This document shows, one piece after another, positions 1 to 9,275 of a DNA stretch of 64,000 nucleotides. The stretch covers positions 1,922,001 to 1,986,000 of the forward strand of contig NZ_CP010897.2 of assembly GCF_000934605.2 (NCBI RefSeq), written 5' to 3'. This DNA is from Pandoraea vervacti (GTDB lineage Bacteria > Pseudomonadota > Gammaproteobacteria > Burkholderiales > Burkholderiaceae). Within the stretch, counting starts at the first letter, position 1, and every line of letters begins with the position of its first letter. The notes under the pieces were generated by a model. It ran no database searches, was not told the origin of the DNA, and saw nothing but the letters and a program-made list of their open reading frames with translations. A program made the position numbers and the translations under genes.

Positions 1-61
1 CGCAACACAAGTCGTTGATCCGGCGTCACTTTTGTCATGTGTTAATGGGTTTTCCCCGTGG

Positions 62-84
62 TTGTCCACAGGAAATGTGGATAA
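62..84. promoter_or_regulatory. Inverted pair of DnaA-box-like 9-mers upstream of parE
   Basis: TTGTCCACA at 62-70 differs at one base from the DnaA box TTATCCACA. At 76-84 the sequence TGTGGATAA is an exact TTATCCACA on the minus strand. The two face each other with 5 bp between them and end 33 bp before the parE ATG. DnaA binding is inferred from the match only; the pair could act as a regulatory site for parE or be part of a larger cluster outside the window. Confidence 0.5.
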
Positions 85-117
85 TCGGCGGGCGTGGAAC
101 CCCAATTCAGTCACGCT

Positions 118-2097
118 ATGTCGAAAAAAAATTCGCCTGCCCAATACAGCGAAGCCTCCATCAAGGTGCTCAAGGGCCTTGAGCCGGTCAAGCAGCGTCC
201 GGGCATGTACACCCGCACCGAAAACCCGCTGCACATCATTCAGGAAGTGATCGACAACGCGTCGGACGAAGCGTTGGGCGGTTACGGCAAACAGATCCTC
301 GTCACGCTGAACAAGGACGGTTCGGTGAGCGTCGAGGACGACGGCCGCGGCATTCCGGTCGGCATTCACCCGGAAGAAGGGGTGCCGGTCGTCGAAATCG
401 TATTCACGCGTCTGCACGCCGGCGGGAAGTTCGACAAGGCGGCTGGGGGCGCCTACACGTTCTCCGGCGGCCTGCACGGGGTCGGCGTGTCGGTGACGAA
501 CGCGCTGGCAACGCGTCTGGCCGTGACGGTCTGGCGTGATGGGCAAGTCTCCGAGCTCGAGTTCGCCGACGGCGGCAACGTCAATGTGGCGCTGCATTCG
601 CGTGCGGCGCAACGCGGCGAGAAAAAGAGCGGCACGCGCGTGACCGTCTGGCCGGATGCGAAGTACTTCGATAGCCCCGCGTTGCCGTTGGGCGAACTGC
701 AACGCTTGCTGCGCTCGAAGGCCGTGTTGCTGCCGGGCGTGCGTGTGACGTTGCGCCAGGAAAAGAACGGCGAAGAGCAAACGTGGTTCTACGAGCATGG
801 GCTGCGGGGTTATCTCGTCGAATCACTGGGCGGTGCCGAGCCGCTCATTCCGTTGTTCGAAGGCGAACGTTTTGCCGACGGCAGCGAAGACAGCTTCGCC
901 GAGGGCGAGGGGGCAGCGTGGGTCGTGGCATGGACGGAAGACGGCGCACAGGTGCGCGAATCGTACGTCAACCTGATTCCCACGCCCGCGGGCGGCACGC
1001 ACGAGTCGGGCTTGCGCGAAGGGCTGTTTCAGGCGGTTCGCGGTTTCATCGAGCTCCACAATCTTCAGCCGAAGGGCGTGAAGCTGCTGCCCGAAGACGT
1101 GTTTTCCCGCGTGTCGTTCGTGCTCTCGGCCAAGGTGCTCGATCCGCAGTTCCAGGGGCAGATCAAGGAGCGCCTGAACAGCCGGGACGCCGTGCGTCTG
1201 GTCTCGTCGTTCACGCGTCCCGCGCTCGAACTGTGGCTCAATCATCACGTCGAGCACGGCAAGAAGCTGGCTGAACTCGTGATTCGGCAGGCGCAGGCGC
1301 GCACGCGTGCCGGCCAGAAAATCGAGAAGAAGAAGAGTTCCGGCGTGGCCGTGTTGCCGGGCAAGCTGACCGACTGCGAAACCGAAGACATTACGCGTAA
1401 CGAACTGTTCCTGGTCGAGGGCGACTCGGCAGGCGGTTCGGCGAAGATGGGGCGTGACAAGGAATTCCAGGCAATCTTGCCGTTGCGCGGGAAGGTCCTG
1501 AACACCTGGGAGACCGAGCGCGATCGTCTGTTCGCCAATAACGAAGTTCACGACATTGCGGTCGCGATCGGTGTGGATCCCCATGGCGCGAACGATACGC
1601 CCGATCTGTCGAATCTGCGTTACGGCAAGATCTGTATCCTCTCCGACGCCGATGTGGATGGCTCGCACATTCAGGTGTTGCTGCTCACGCTGTTCTTCCG
1701 CCATTTCCCACAGTTGATCGCGAAAGGCCACGTCTATGTGGCGCGTCCGCCGCTGTACCGTGTCGACGCACCGGCGCGCGGCAAGAAGCCGGCACAAAAG
1801 CTGTACGCGCTGGACGAAGGCGAGCTCGAAGCGATTCTCGACAAGCTTCGCAAGGATGGCGTACGGGAAACGGCATGGTCCATCAGCCGCTTCAAGGGGC
1901 TGGGCGAGATGAGCGCCGAGCAGTTGTGGGAGACGACCATGAACCCGGATACGCGTCGTTTGAGCCCCGTATCGCTCGGCCAGCTTGATTTCGATGCAAC
2001 CGTGGCGCGCATGAACATGCTCATGGGCAAGGGCGAGGCGGCGCAGCGCCGCAGCTGGCTCGAAGCCAAGGGCAACGAGGTCGAAGCCGACATTTGA
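118..2097 (+). CDS. parE: DNA topoisomerase IV subunit B (ParE)
   Basis: ATPase subunit of topoisomerase IV, which with ParC decatenates daughter chromosomes and relaxes supercoils. The 659-residue product has the GHKL ATPase motifs in order: EVIDNASDEA at about 43-52, DDGRGIP at about 74, and GGLHGVGVS at about 117-125. The Toprim signature EGDSAGG lies near 434 and the metal-binding DADVDGSH near 510. Length suits ParE rather than a long GyrB, and parC lies 1.8 kb downstream on the same strand. The ATG at 118 is preferred because homologous sequence begins at MSKK; an in-frame GTG at 94 would add eight residues. The ribosome binding site is weak. DnaA-box-like sequences precede it. Confidence 0.95.
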   Translation: MSKKNSPAQYSEASIKVLKGLEPVKQRPGMYTRTENPLHIIQEVIDNASDEALGGYGKQILVTLNKDGSVSVEDDGRGIPVGIHPEEGVPVVEIVFTRLHAGGKFDKAAGGAYTFSGGLHGVGVSVTNALATRLAVTVWRDGQVSELEFADGGNVNVALHSRAAQRGEKKSGTRVTVWPDAKYFDSPALPLGELQRLLRSKAVLLPGVRVTLRQEKNGEEQTWFYEHGLRGYLVESLGGAEPLIPLFEGERFADGSEDSFAEGEGAAWVVAWTEDGAQVRESYVNLIPTPAGGTHESGLREGLFQAVRGFIELHNLQPKGVKLLPEDVFSRVSFVLSAKVLDPQFQGQIKERLNSRDAVRLVSSFTRPALELWLNHHVEHGKKLAELVIRQAQARTRAGQKIEKKKSSGVAVLPGKLTDCETEDITRNELFLVEGDSAGGSAKMGRDKEFQAILPLRGKVLNTWETERDRLFANNEVHDIAVAIGVDPHGANDTPDLSNLRYGKICILSDADVDGSHIQVLLLTLFFRHFPQLIAKGHVYVARPPLYRVDAPARGKKPAQKLYALDEGELEAILDKLRKDGVRETAWSISRFKGLGEMSAEQLWETTMNPDTRRLSPVSLGQLDFDATVARMNMLMGKGEAAQRRSWLEAKGNEVEADI

Positions 2098-2245
2098 GTG
2101 GTCAGCGTAGTACGGGCCGCATGAGTGGTGAGCGCCGTGAGCGCGATTTGAGCGCTTCACCCGGAAGGCCTCGCAAAGGCGCGCCACTTGGGCGCTTGAG
2201 CCGCGTTAGCCGAGCATCGGCATCGTAGGAAAGCACGCTTTCGCC

Positions 2246-2276
2246 GCACTCACGCAGGGCAAACCAGCGTGAGTGC
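2246..2276. repeat. 10-bp inverted repeat between parE and the DUF4399 gene
   Basis: GCACTCACGC at 2246-2255 is the exact inverse of GCGTGAGTGC at 2267-2276, with an 11-base loop. No T tract follows, so it is not a textbook intrinsic terminator. It may end parE transcription by another route or be an operator for the next gene, whose start is 47 bp downstream. Confidence 0.5.
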
Positions 2277-2322
2277 TCACATAGTGGGATAATCCAACCT
2301 TCATCCTACCGGGAGTCGCGTT

Positions 2323-2742
2323 ATGTTGCGTTCTATGCGTTGCATTTTCGTGCCCATGCTGATTGCTGGCGCAAGCGCTAACGCGTTGGCACAATCGGCC
2401 CAGTCGCGCGTCTTCTTCGTTGCACCGACCAATGGCGCGACGGTGTCGAATCCGGTGGTGGTCAAGTTCGGCGTCGAGGGGATGGCGATCAAACCGGTGG
2501 GCGATATGGCGTCCGACACCGGGCATCACCACCTCATCATCGACGGCGACCCGGTTCCGGCAGGTCAGGTCGTTCCTACCGACGACACGCACCTGCATTT
2601 CGGCAAAGGCCAGACCGAGACGAGCGTCAATCTGACGCCGGGCGATCACACGTTGACGATGCAATTCGCCAACGGTGCGCATCAGTCGTACGGTCCGGCC
2701 ATGAGCCAGACGATCAAGGTGCATGTCAAAGGTCAGCAATAA
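2323..2742 (+). CDS. Exported DUF4399 domain protein
   Basis: A 139-residue protein with a probable signal peptide (MLRSMRCIFVPMLIAGASA followed by a short Ala/Asn stretch, cleavage near residue 24). The rest matches the DUF4399 pattern: an early VFFVAPTNGATV strand, a conserved histidine run GHHHLIIDG in the middle, DDTHLHFGKGQTE, then a strand with HTLTMQFANG. The His-rich centre suggests a metal-binding periplasmic beta-sandwich, but no function is established that I know of. It overlaps the start of the lytic transglycosylase gene by 20 bp, so the two are probably co-transcribed. Confidence 0.8.
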   Translation: MLRSMRCIFVPMLIAGASANALAQSAQSRVFFVAPTNGATVSNPVVVKFGVEGMAIKPVGDMASDTGHHHLIIDGDPVPAGQVVPTDDTHLHFGKGQTETSVNLTPGDHTLTMQFANGAHQSYGPAMSQTIKVHVKGQQ

Positions 2743-3670
2743 CCATGTCTCGACGGCGGAACGCGTCAGCGCGCGCCGCCGAACGTTTTCTCTGCGGCAA
2801 CTCGCAGGTTCCGCGCTGGCGGCCATGCTGCTTGCTGCGGCGCCCCTCGCGCACGCCGAACTCTACGGTTACGTCGACGAAAATGGGGTCGCACATCTCG
2901 CGGCCCGCAAGCTCGACGCGCGCTATCGGCTTGTCGTCGGCAATGGCGCCAACGTCGACCTGCGGGCAAATCGACAGCAAGGTGTGGTGAGCGGTGCCGA
3001 CCGTTCGCGGCTCTACGATGCGCTCGCACGACATCCCAATCTGAAAAAGCTGGCGCCGGTGATCGCGCAGGCGGCGCAGAAGTTCCACGTCGATGCCGCG
3101 CTGCTCAAGGCCGTGATGGCGGCCGAGTCGGGTTTCGACAGCGCTGCGGTGTCGCCGAAAGGCGCCGTCGGGCTGATGCAGGTGCTGCCGGCGACCGGGG
3201 AGCGTTACGGCGTACGCGCCGACGCGCGCCGCACCGTTGCCGACAAGCTGGCCGATCCGCGCACCAACGTGCTCACAGGGGCTCGCTACCTACGCGATCT
3301 GCAAGCCCGATATCCCGACCGTCTGGAACTGGTGCTCGCCTCTTACAACGCAGGTGAGGGCGCAGTGGCGCGTCATGACGATCAGATCCCACCCTATGCG
3401 GAGACTCGGGACTACGTTGCGGCGGTACTCGAACTCTATCGGCGGTTCAACGCGGATGGGCTCGATGCGCCGTCCGGCCACGGCGTCATTCAGGCCAGCG
3501 GCGGCGGTGGAAAGCTCGGCAATGCGCGGATCAACGGGTCACGCGACGGCCGGATCCACGTCATCCTGGGGGCGCCGTCGGGCTTGCCCGTCGTACCTGC
3601 TACCATGCCGAACGCATCGGTACGTGATTCGGCGCCTTCGGCACTGTCGACGCCGCCCGCGACCGACTGA
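2723..3670 (+). CDS. Lytic transglycosylase with SLT domain
   Basis: Predicted periplasmic murein transglycosylase of 315 residues. The N-terminus has twin arginines and a hydrophobic stretch ending APLAHA (about residue 45), consistent with a signal peptide. A short DUF4124-like strand region (ELYGYVDENGVAHL) follows. The SLT domain covers about 110-225, with the catalytic glutamate in AAESGF (Glu135), the GAVGLMQVLPATG motif and LASYNAGEGAV. The C-terminal 70 residues are Gly/Pro/Ser-rich and probably disordered. The ATG at 2723 lies inside the end of the DUF4399 gene and gives a credible signal peptide. It lies just before parC, but the 232-bp gap suggests separate transcription. Confidence 0.88.
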   Translation: MSKVSNNHVSTAERVSARRRTFSLRQLAGSALAAMLLAAAPLAHAELYGYVDENGVAHLAARKLDARYRLVVGNGANVDLRANRQQGVVSGADRSRLYDALARHPNLKKLAPVIAQAAQKFHVDAALLKAVMAAESGFDSAAVSPKGAVGLMQVLPATGERYGVRADARRTVADKLADPRTNVLTGARYLRDLQARYPDRLELVLASYNAGEGAVARHDDQIPPYAETRDYVAAVLELYRRFNADGLDAPSGHGVIQASGGGGKLGNARINGSRDGRIHVILGAPSGLPVVPATMPNASVRDSAPSALSTPPATD

Positions 3671-3902
3671 TACCCCCGCGTCTCCCTCGACGGCGCGCCG
3701 GCGCGTCGTGGAAATCACCCTTCGGAATCGTCCGAAACGTAGGCGGAGTCCCGGAAGTTTCCGCGGCTACGCGTCCCAAATTGCCTCTCGCTTTGGTATT
3801 CGTACGCGTTTTTGCCGAAATGTGCCGGCGAGCTTGGTATGATCTCGCGGTCAACGTTCACCCGAACTCTCGCCAAACGTTCGCAGCAAACCCACAGGTT
3901 TT

Positions 3903-6239
3903 ATGGAACAAGTAGAAGATCTCTTTACGCAACCGTCGGATGACGACACGCTAACGCTCGGCGCGTATGCCGAGCGCGCTTATTTGGATTACGCAATTAG
4001 CGTGGTCAAGGGCCGCGCGCTGCCGGACGTCTGCGACGGTCAGAAGCCTGTACAGCGCCGAATTCTGTTCGCGATGAACGAAATGGGCCTTGCGTCCGAT
4101 GCCAAGCCGGTGAAGTCGGCACGGGTCGTCGGCGACGTGCTCGGTAAATTTCACCCCCACGGGGACCAGTCGGCGTATGACGCCTTGGTGCGCCTGGCAC
4201 AGGACTTCTCGATGCGCTATCCGCTCATCGATGGTCAGGGCAACTTCGGTTCGCGCGACGGTGACGGCGCCGCGGCCATGCGTTACACGGAAGCGCGTTT
4301 GACGCCGATCGCCAAGCTGCTGCTCGACGAAATCGACGCGGGCACCGTGGATTTCGTGCCGAACTACGATGGCTCGACGCAGGAGCCGCGGCTGTTGCCG
4401 GCGCGCCTGCCGTTCGTGCTGCTCAATGGGGCGTCGGGTATTGCGGTGGGCCTGGCGACCGAAATTCCTTCGCACAACTTGCGCGAAGTCGCCTCGGCAG
4501 CGGTCGCCCTGATCCGCAATCCGAAGCTCGACGACGCCGAACTGATGACCCACGTTCAGGGGCCTGACTTCCCCGGCGGCGGTCAGTTGATTTCCAGCGC
4601 AGCGGAAATTCGCGCCGCCTATGAAAGCGGGCGTGGCAGCCTCAAGGTGCGCGCGCGCTGGAAGATCGAAGAGATGGCACGCGGGCAGTGGCAGGCGGTC
4701 GTGTATGAGTTGCCGCCGAACACGTCCGGCCAGAAGGTGCTCGAGGAAATCGAGGAACTGACCAACCCGAAGGTCAAGCTGGGCAAAAAGTCGCTCACGC
4801 CCGAGCAGCAGAATCTGAAGCAATCGATGCTGGCCATGCTTGACGCCGTGCGCGACGAGTCGGGCAAGGATGCTCCCGTGCGTCTCGTGTTCGAGCCCAA
4901 GTCGAGCCGCATCGACCAGCAGGAATTCATCACGATGCTGCTCGCGCACACCAGCCTGGAGTCGAGCGCATCGGTCAACCTCGTGATGGTCGGCGCCGAT
5001 GGTCGGCCGGGGCAGAAGTCCCTGCGCGAGATTATCACCGAGTGGATCGGCTTCCGCTTCGCGACGGTCACACGTCGCTCGCGCCATCGCCTGGGCAAGG
5101 TTGACGACCGGATCCATATTCTCGAAGGCCGGATGATCGTCTTCCTGAATATCGACGAAGTCATCCGGATCATTCGCGAGTCGGACGAGCCGAAGGTGGC
5201 CCTGATGAGCGCGTTCAAATTGAGCGAGCGTCAGGCCGAAGACATTCTCGAAATTCGCTTGCGTCAGCTGGCGCGCCTCGAGGCGATCAAGATCGAGCAG
5301 GAACTCGCGGCGTTGCGTGACGAGAAGGCCAAGCTCGAGGAGTTGCTCGCCAACGAAAGCACAATGAAGCGCCTGATCATCAAGGAAATCGAAGCCGACG
5401 CGAAGCAGTTCGGCGACGAGCGTCGCACGTTGATTCAGGAAGAGAAGCGCGCCGTCGCAGAAGCGCGCGTCGTAGACGAACCTGTCACGGTCGTGGTCTC
5501 CGCGAAGGGCTGGGTGCGCGCACTCAAGGGCCATGGGCTGGATGCGCAGGGCTTCTCGTTCAAGCAGGGCGACTCGTTGTATGGCGCGTTCGAATGCCGG
5601 ACCGTCGATCCCCTGATTGCATGGGGCAGCAATGGTCGCGTCTATTCCGTTGCCGTGGCGCAGTTGCCGGGCGGTCGCGGCGACGGAGTGCCGCTCACCT
5701 CGCTGATCGAGCTTGAATCCGGTTCGCGCTTGTTGCATTACTACGCGGCCTCGGGCGAGCAGGCGCTACTGCTGGCGACATCCGCCGGCTTCGGTTTCAC
5801 GACCAAGCTGGGTGACATGGTCAGCCGCGTGAAGGCGGGCAAGTCTTTCATGACGATCGACGAAGGCGCTGAACCGTTGGTTCCGACACCGATTTGGCCG
5901 GGTGCAAGCGCGGTAGCGTGTCTGTCGAGCGACGGGCGCCTGCTCGTGTTCGGTATGGAAGAAATGAAGGCGCTCACCGGCGGCGGCCGTGGCGTCACAC
6001 TGATCGGTCTGGAAGCCAAACAGACGCTTGTGTCGGCCGTGCCGATCAGCGAGGCCGGGGTCACGGTGTACGGTGAAGTCCGTGGCGGCAAGGTGCAGTC
6101 CGAAACGCTTTCGGGGGCGTCGCTCGCGCCCAACATCGGCAAGCGTGCTCGCAAGGGCCGTTCACCGGCAGTGAAGTTCACGACGTTCAAACCGCGTTCG
6201 CTGGAGCCGGTGTTGCCGGCCGTGCCGAAGGCATCCTGA
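3903..6239 (+). CDS. parC: DNA topoisomerase IV subunit A (ParC)
   Basis: DNA-cleaving subunit of topoisomerase IV, 778 residues. The catalytic tyrosine is Tyr128 in AAMRYTEARL. The quinolone-determining segment reads HPHGDQSAYDA; the residue aligned with E. coli Ser80 is Gln89, and that aligned with Glu84 is Asp93. The coiled-coil gate domain (about 380-500) is followed by a C-terminal beta-pinwheel region with a reduced set of blades, typical of ParC. A TATGAT -10-like hexamer lies at 3838-3843. The CopD-like gene starts 11 bp after the stop and may be co-transcribed. Confidence 0.95.
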   Translation: MEQVEDLFTQPSDDDTLTLGAYAERAYLDYAISVVKGRALPDVCDGQKPVQRRILFAMNEMGLASDAKPVKSARVVGDVLGKFHPHGDQSAYDALVRLAQDFSMRYPLIDGQGNFGSRDGDGAAAMRYTEARLTPIAKLLLDEIDAGTVDFVPNYDGSTQEPRLLPARLPFVLLNGASGIAVGLATEIPSHNLREVASAAVALIRNPKLDDAELMTHVQGPDFPGGGQLISSAAEIRAAYESGRGSLKVRARWKIEEMARGQWQAVVYELPPNTSGQKVLEEIEELTNPKVKLGKKSLTPEQQNLKQSMLAMLDAVRDESGKDAPVRLVFEPKSSRIDQQEFITMLLAHTSLESSASVNLVMVGADGRPGQKSLREIITEWIGFRFATVTRRSRHRLGKVDDRIHILEGRMIVFLNIDEVIRIIRESDEPKVALMSAFKLSERQAEDILEIRLRQLARLEAIKIEQELAALRDEKAKLEELLANESTMKRLIIKEIEADAKQFGDERRTLIQEEKRAVAEARVVDEPVTVVVSAKGWVRALKGHGLDAQGFSFKQGDSLYGAFECRTVDPLIAWGSNGRVYSVAVAQLPGGRGDGVPLTSLIELESGSRLLHYYAASGEQALLLATSAGFGFTTKLGDMVSRVKAGKSFMTIDEGAEPLVPTPIWPGASAVACLSSDGRLLVFGMEEMKALTGGGRGVTLIGLEAKQTLVSAVPISEAGVTVYGEVRGGKVQSETLSGASLAPNIGKRARKGRSPAVKFTTFKPRSLEPVLPAVPKAS

Positions 6240-6250
6240 CGGAGTCGCGC

Positions 6251-6703
6251 ATGAGTGTTTATGCCTTCAGCCTGTTCCTCCATCTGGTCAGTGTTGCCGT
6301 GTGGATCGGTGGAATGTTCTTCGCGCTGGTGTGTTTGCGCCCGGCGTCGTCCGAGCTTTCGCCACAGCAACGCCTGCCGTTGTGGGAAGCGGCGTTCACG
6401 CGCTTCTTTACGTGGGTGGGTGTGGCAATCGTGCTGATTTTGCTGTCCGGCGGACACATGATGATGGGCATGGGCGGCTTGCACGCGCGTTGGCCGGTTC
6501 ACGCGATGGCAGGAATCGGTGTGCTGATGATGCTCGTATTCGGTCACATCCGTTTTGCGTTGTTCCCGCGTCTGCAGCGTGCGGTGCAGGCGCAGTCGTG
6601 GCCGGACGGCGCCGCTGCCGTGAACGGGATCCGTCGGCTCGTGATTCTCAATCTCGTGTTGGGCATCGTCGTGATCGGACTGGCGGCGTCGCTGCGTAGC
6701 TAA
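6251..6703 (+). CDS. CopD-like small integral membrane protein
   Basis: A 150-residue protein with four predicted membrane helices. The first (about 4-27) contains HLVSVAVWIGGMFFA, the His/Trp/Gly-Gly pattern typical of the CopD family (copper resistance D / small cytochrome-b-like proteins). A histidine and Met-rich stretch GGHMMMGMGG lies between helices 2 and 3. Heme or copper binding is possible but not shown. It follows parC closely. Its stop codon overlaps the stop of the convergent LysR gene by four bases (CTAA). Confidence 0.72.
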   Translation: MSVYAFSLFLHLVSVAVWIGGMFFALVCLRPASSELSPQQRLPLWEAAFTRFFTWVGVAIVLILLSGGHMMMGMGGLHARWPVHAMAGIGVLMMLVFGHIRFALFPRLQRAVQAQSWPDGAAAVNGIRRLVILNLVLGIVVIGLAASLRS

Positions 6704-7632
6704 CGGGGATCAGCGGCTGACTGGCGCTCGTCGCGCAGCCGGTCAGCCACTTCATGACACATGGCGACGAATGCCTGAACGAGCGGGCTGTTGTCGTCGC
6801 GGCGCTTGCCGAGCAAGAGCGGAGCGTGGGCGTCCGGTTCGATGACGTCCATGAAGTGTGCGCCTTCGATCTGAATGCACCGCACGGCTGCCGGCAATAC
6901 GGCTACACCCAATCCACTTGCCGCGAGCGCGACAATCGTCGTCGACTCGCGCGCCTCCTGAACGACGCGCGGCGTGAAGCCGGCGCGCTCGCACATGCTG
7001 CGAATCTGTCCGTCGATGGCTGCGCCCACACCGTGCGGGTGCATGATGAACGCTTCGTCCGACAGGTCGGCAATCGACAGCGCGGCGCGCCGTGTCAACG
7101 GATGCCCCTGATGCAGGACGACGACAAGCGCTTCGTCGATCAATGTCTCGAAGCTGAGTCCCGGGAAGGGCGGTGCATCTTCCGCCTGACGCAGCAGCCC
7201 AATGTCCAACGTACGTGCCATGAGCGCTTCGCGCTGATGCTCCGAGGGGGATTCGCTCAGCGTCAGCGTGACGCGCGGATATCGCTGACGGTAGCTGGTG
7301 AGCACGCGTTTCATCAAATTCGTCATCGGGGCGGAGGTCGTGAACGCGATACGTAGCTCGCCTGCGTCGAGTCCGGCGATCTGTTGGACCTCAAGGCGTG
7401 CCGCTTCGGCATCCGCGAGGATCTGGCGCGCACGGACCAGAAACGTGCGTCCTGCCGGGGTGAGAAAGACGCGCCGCTGTGAGCGTTCGAACAGCGACAC
7501 GCCCAGTTCGTCCTCCAACGCCCGGATCTGCATCGACAGTGGGGGCTGTCCGATATTTAGTTTTTGGGCCGCGCGGCTGAAGTGAAGCTCCTCGGCGACG
7601 GTCACGAAGTAGCGAAGATGCCTCAGTTCCAT
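6700..7632 (-). CDS. LysR-family transcriptional regulator
   Basis: A 310-residue LysR-type regulator. The winged helix-turn-helix is at 1-60 (MELRHLRYFVTVAEELHFSR, then QPPLSMQIRALEDELG), followed by a two-lobe effector domain. The N-terminus resembles the CatM/BenM subgroup. It is divergent from the MFS transporter gene with an AT-rich gap of about 130 bp, so it probably controls that transporter and itself. The effector cannot be told from sequence. Its 3' end overlaps the convergent CopD-like gene by four bases. Confidence 0.9.
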   Translation of the reverse strand: MELRHLRYFVTVAEELHFSRAAQKLNIGQPPLSMQIRALEDELGVSLFERSQRRVFLTPAGRTFLVRARQILADAEAARLEVQQIAGLDAGELRIAFTTSAPMTNLMKRVLTSYRQRYPRVTLTLSESPSEHQREALMARTLDIGLLRQAEDAPPFPGLSFETLIDEALVVVLHQGHPLTRRAALSIADLSDEAFIMHPHGVGAAIDGQIRSMCERAGFTPRVVQEARESTTIVALAASGLGVAVLPAAVRCIQIEGAHFMDVIEPDAHAPLLLGKRRDDNSPLVQAFVAMCHEVADRLRDERQSAADPR

Positions 7633-7639
7633 GCTTTCG

Positions 7640-7692
7640 TCCTTTGATTGATCAGTTTTATATATGAAAATATCGCTTAAATATATATTGGA
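7640..7692. promoter_or_regulatory. AT-rich divergent promoter region between lysR and MFS genes
   Basis: A strongly AT-rich stretch in a GC-rich genome. It contains ATATAT at two places flanking GAAAATATCGCTTAA, forming an imperfect dyad of the kind LysR regulators bind (T-N11-A). It lies 8-60 bp upstream of the lysR start. Operator function is inferred from position and symmetry. Confidence 0.4.
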
Positions 7693-7764
7693 CGCGAGGT
7701 AACGGCAAACCTATCATTTGACGTACCCCACTTAACCGTGGCTCGCGCGAGGCGGGCCAGCGTC

Positions 7765-9033
7765 ATGGCATCAACGAATTCCTTCCCCTTGTCTTGCGCC
7801 GGTGCGCGCGACGGCAGCGCGGCTGCACCGACACTTCCTGCTGGTGTGGCGCGCGGCACCCGTGAATATTCGGTTATCAGCCGGGCCCTCTTTTTCGGTG
7901 GTTTTTCGACCTTTGCGCAGCTTTACTGCATGCAGTCGCTGCTGCCGTTGCTGACGACGACCTTCGGTATCACGCCTGCGCAGGCAAGCTGGTCGGTGTC
8001 TGCGGCAACCATGATGATGGCCCTTGGGCTGCTCGTGACATGCGTTGCCGCAGACCGCGTAAGTCGCAAGCGAATGATGACCATCGCGCTGCTCACGTCG
8101 TCGGTCCTGACGTTGGCCAGCGCGTTCGCCACCAGCTTCGAAACGATCGTTGTGCTGGCCGCACTCAAGGGCCTTGCGCTATCGGGACTGCCTGCCATTG
8201 CCATGGCCTACCTCAGCGAAGAAATCGACCAGCGCTCGCTCGGCATGTCGATGGGGCTGTATATCGGCGGGAATATTCTGGGCGGGATGGCGGGCCGGGT
8301 CATGGCGGCTTTCGTCGCGGACATGTTCTCGTGGCGCGTTTCCGTCGCGCTGATCGGGCTGGTGTGTCTGGCGATGGGGCTTGAATTCGCGCGCAGCTTG
8401 CCGCATTCGCGTCGATTTACGCCGCGTCGAGTGACCGTGCGCGAAGCGCTGGGACACGCGCGCCGACATCTCGGCGACCCGGCATTGCTGGGCCTGTATC
8501 TGTTCGCCGGTCTCATGATGGGCAGCTTCGTGAGCGTCTACAACTACCTGGGCTTTTACCTGTCGGCGCCGCCGTTCCATCTGCCCCATGCCGCAATTGG
8601 CGCGATCTTCGCGATGTACCTGATCGGCGTGGTCGGCTCGTTTATCGCAGGACCGCTGTCCGATCGCGTGGGACGTGCGCGATTGCTGTGGGTGCTTGTC
8701 GCACTGGCAATGGTCGGACTCGGCACGATGCTGGCATCGCAGGTGGCGGCCGTCGTGATGGGGCTGGCGATTTTCACGTTCGGCTTTTTCGGCGCCCACA
8801 CCGTGGCGAGCAGTTGGGTCGGTCGTCGCGCGACGCAAGGCCGTGCGATTGCGTCAGCGCTTTATCTGTTTTTCTACTACCTCGGTTCGAGCCTGCTGGG
8901 CAGCTTTTCGGGGGTGGTGCTCAAGTCGCATGGCTGGCATGGCGTGGTCGCGTTGTTGTCGGTCGCCGTGATCGCTTCACTGGCCGTCGCCATTGCCTTG
9001 CGACGCGCCTTCCGTGCGAGCAAGCCGGCCTGA
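7765..9033 (+). CDS. MFS transporter, YnfM/AraJ-like drug or metabolite exporter
   Basis: Major facilitator with about 12 membrane helices in 422 residues. The loop between helices 2 and 3 carries the MFS signature in the form ADRVSRKRMM, and the matching loop in the second half reads GPLSDRVGRARLL. The opening FGGFSTFAQLYCMQSLLPLL resembles YnfM-type exporters. The substrate is unknown. ATG 7765 is preceded by GAGGCGGG at suitable spacing; an in-frame GTG at 7738 is a possible alternative. It is divergent from the LysR gene that probably regulates it, and a strong hairpin terminator follows. Confidence 0.85.
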   Translation: MASTNSFPLSCAGARDGSAAAPTLPAGVARGTREYSVISRALFFGGFSTFAQLYCMQSLLPLLTTTFGITPAQASWSVSAATMMMALGLLVTCVAADRVSRKRMMTIALLTSSVLTLASAFATSFETIVVLAALKGLALSGLPAIAMAYLSEEIDQRSLGMSMGLYIGGNILGGMAGRVMAAFVADMFSWRVSVALIGLVCLAMGLEFARSLPHSRRFTPRRVTVREALGHARRHLGDPALLGLYLFAGLMMGSFVSVYNYLGFYLSAPPFHLPHAAIGAIFAMYLIGVVGSFIAGPLSDRVGRARLLWVLVALAMVGLGTMLASQVAAVVMGLAIFTFGFFGAHTVASSWVGRRATQGRAIASALYLFFYYLGSSLLGSFSGVVLKSHGWHGVVALLSVAVIASLAVAIALRRAFRASKPA

Positions 9034-9076
9034 GCGTCGGAGCGGTTTGCGGCGGATGCGCCGTTGGACAGGCATA

Positions 9077-9112
9077 CAAGACAACAGCCACCCGAGGGTG
9101 GCTGTTGTCTTG
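9077..9112 (+). terminator. Intrinsic terminator after MFS gene
   Basis: A 17-bp perfect inverted repeat (CAAGACAACAGCCACCC and its complement) with only two bases between the arms, 44 bp after the MFS stop. Each arm is U-rich or A-rich at its base, so it could work in both directions. Confidence 0.75.
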
Positions 9113-9275
9113 TTGGCGCTGCATTCGGTCTCGCGCTCGAGGTCGTATTCAACGACGCAGCGGGCGAACGCGCGCTGCGGCGCGCTTCACATCCTCAATT
9201 CGATCTCGGGACGTCTGTGCACCCCCTACGCAACGAACTCGAAGCGAATTCTTCCGGTCGAGTCCGTCGGATACA

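Noticed and set aside
823..2187. 454-codon open frame antisense to parE
   Set aside because: It mirrors the codons of a clear parE gene. High GC opens long antisense frames. No start signals or family motifs.
3685..3710. GC-rich near-palindrome after the lytic transglycosylase gene
   Set aside because: Imperfect with a bulge and no T tract; such runs of GCGCGCC are common here by chance.
3951..5738. 595-codon open frame antisense to parC
   Set aside because: Shadow of parC; Arg/Leu/Asp-heavy composition typical of antisense frames in high-GC genes.
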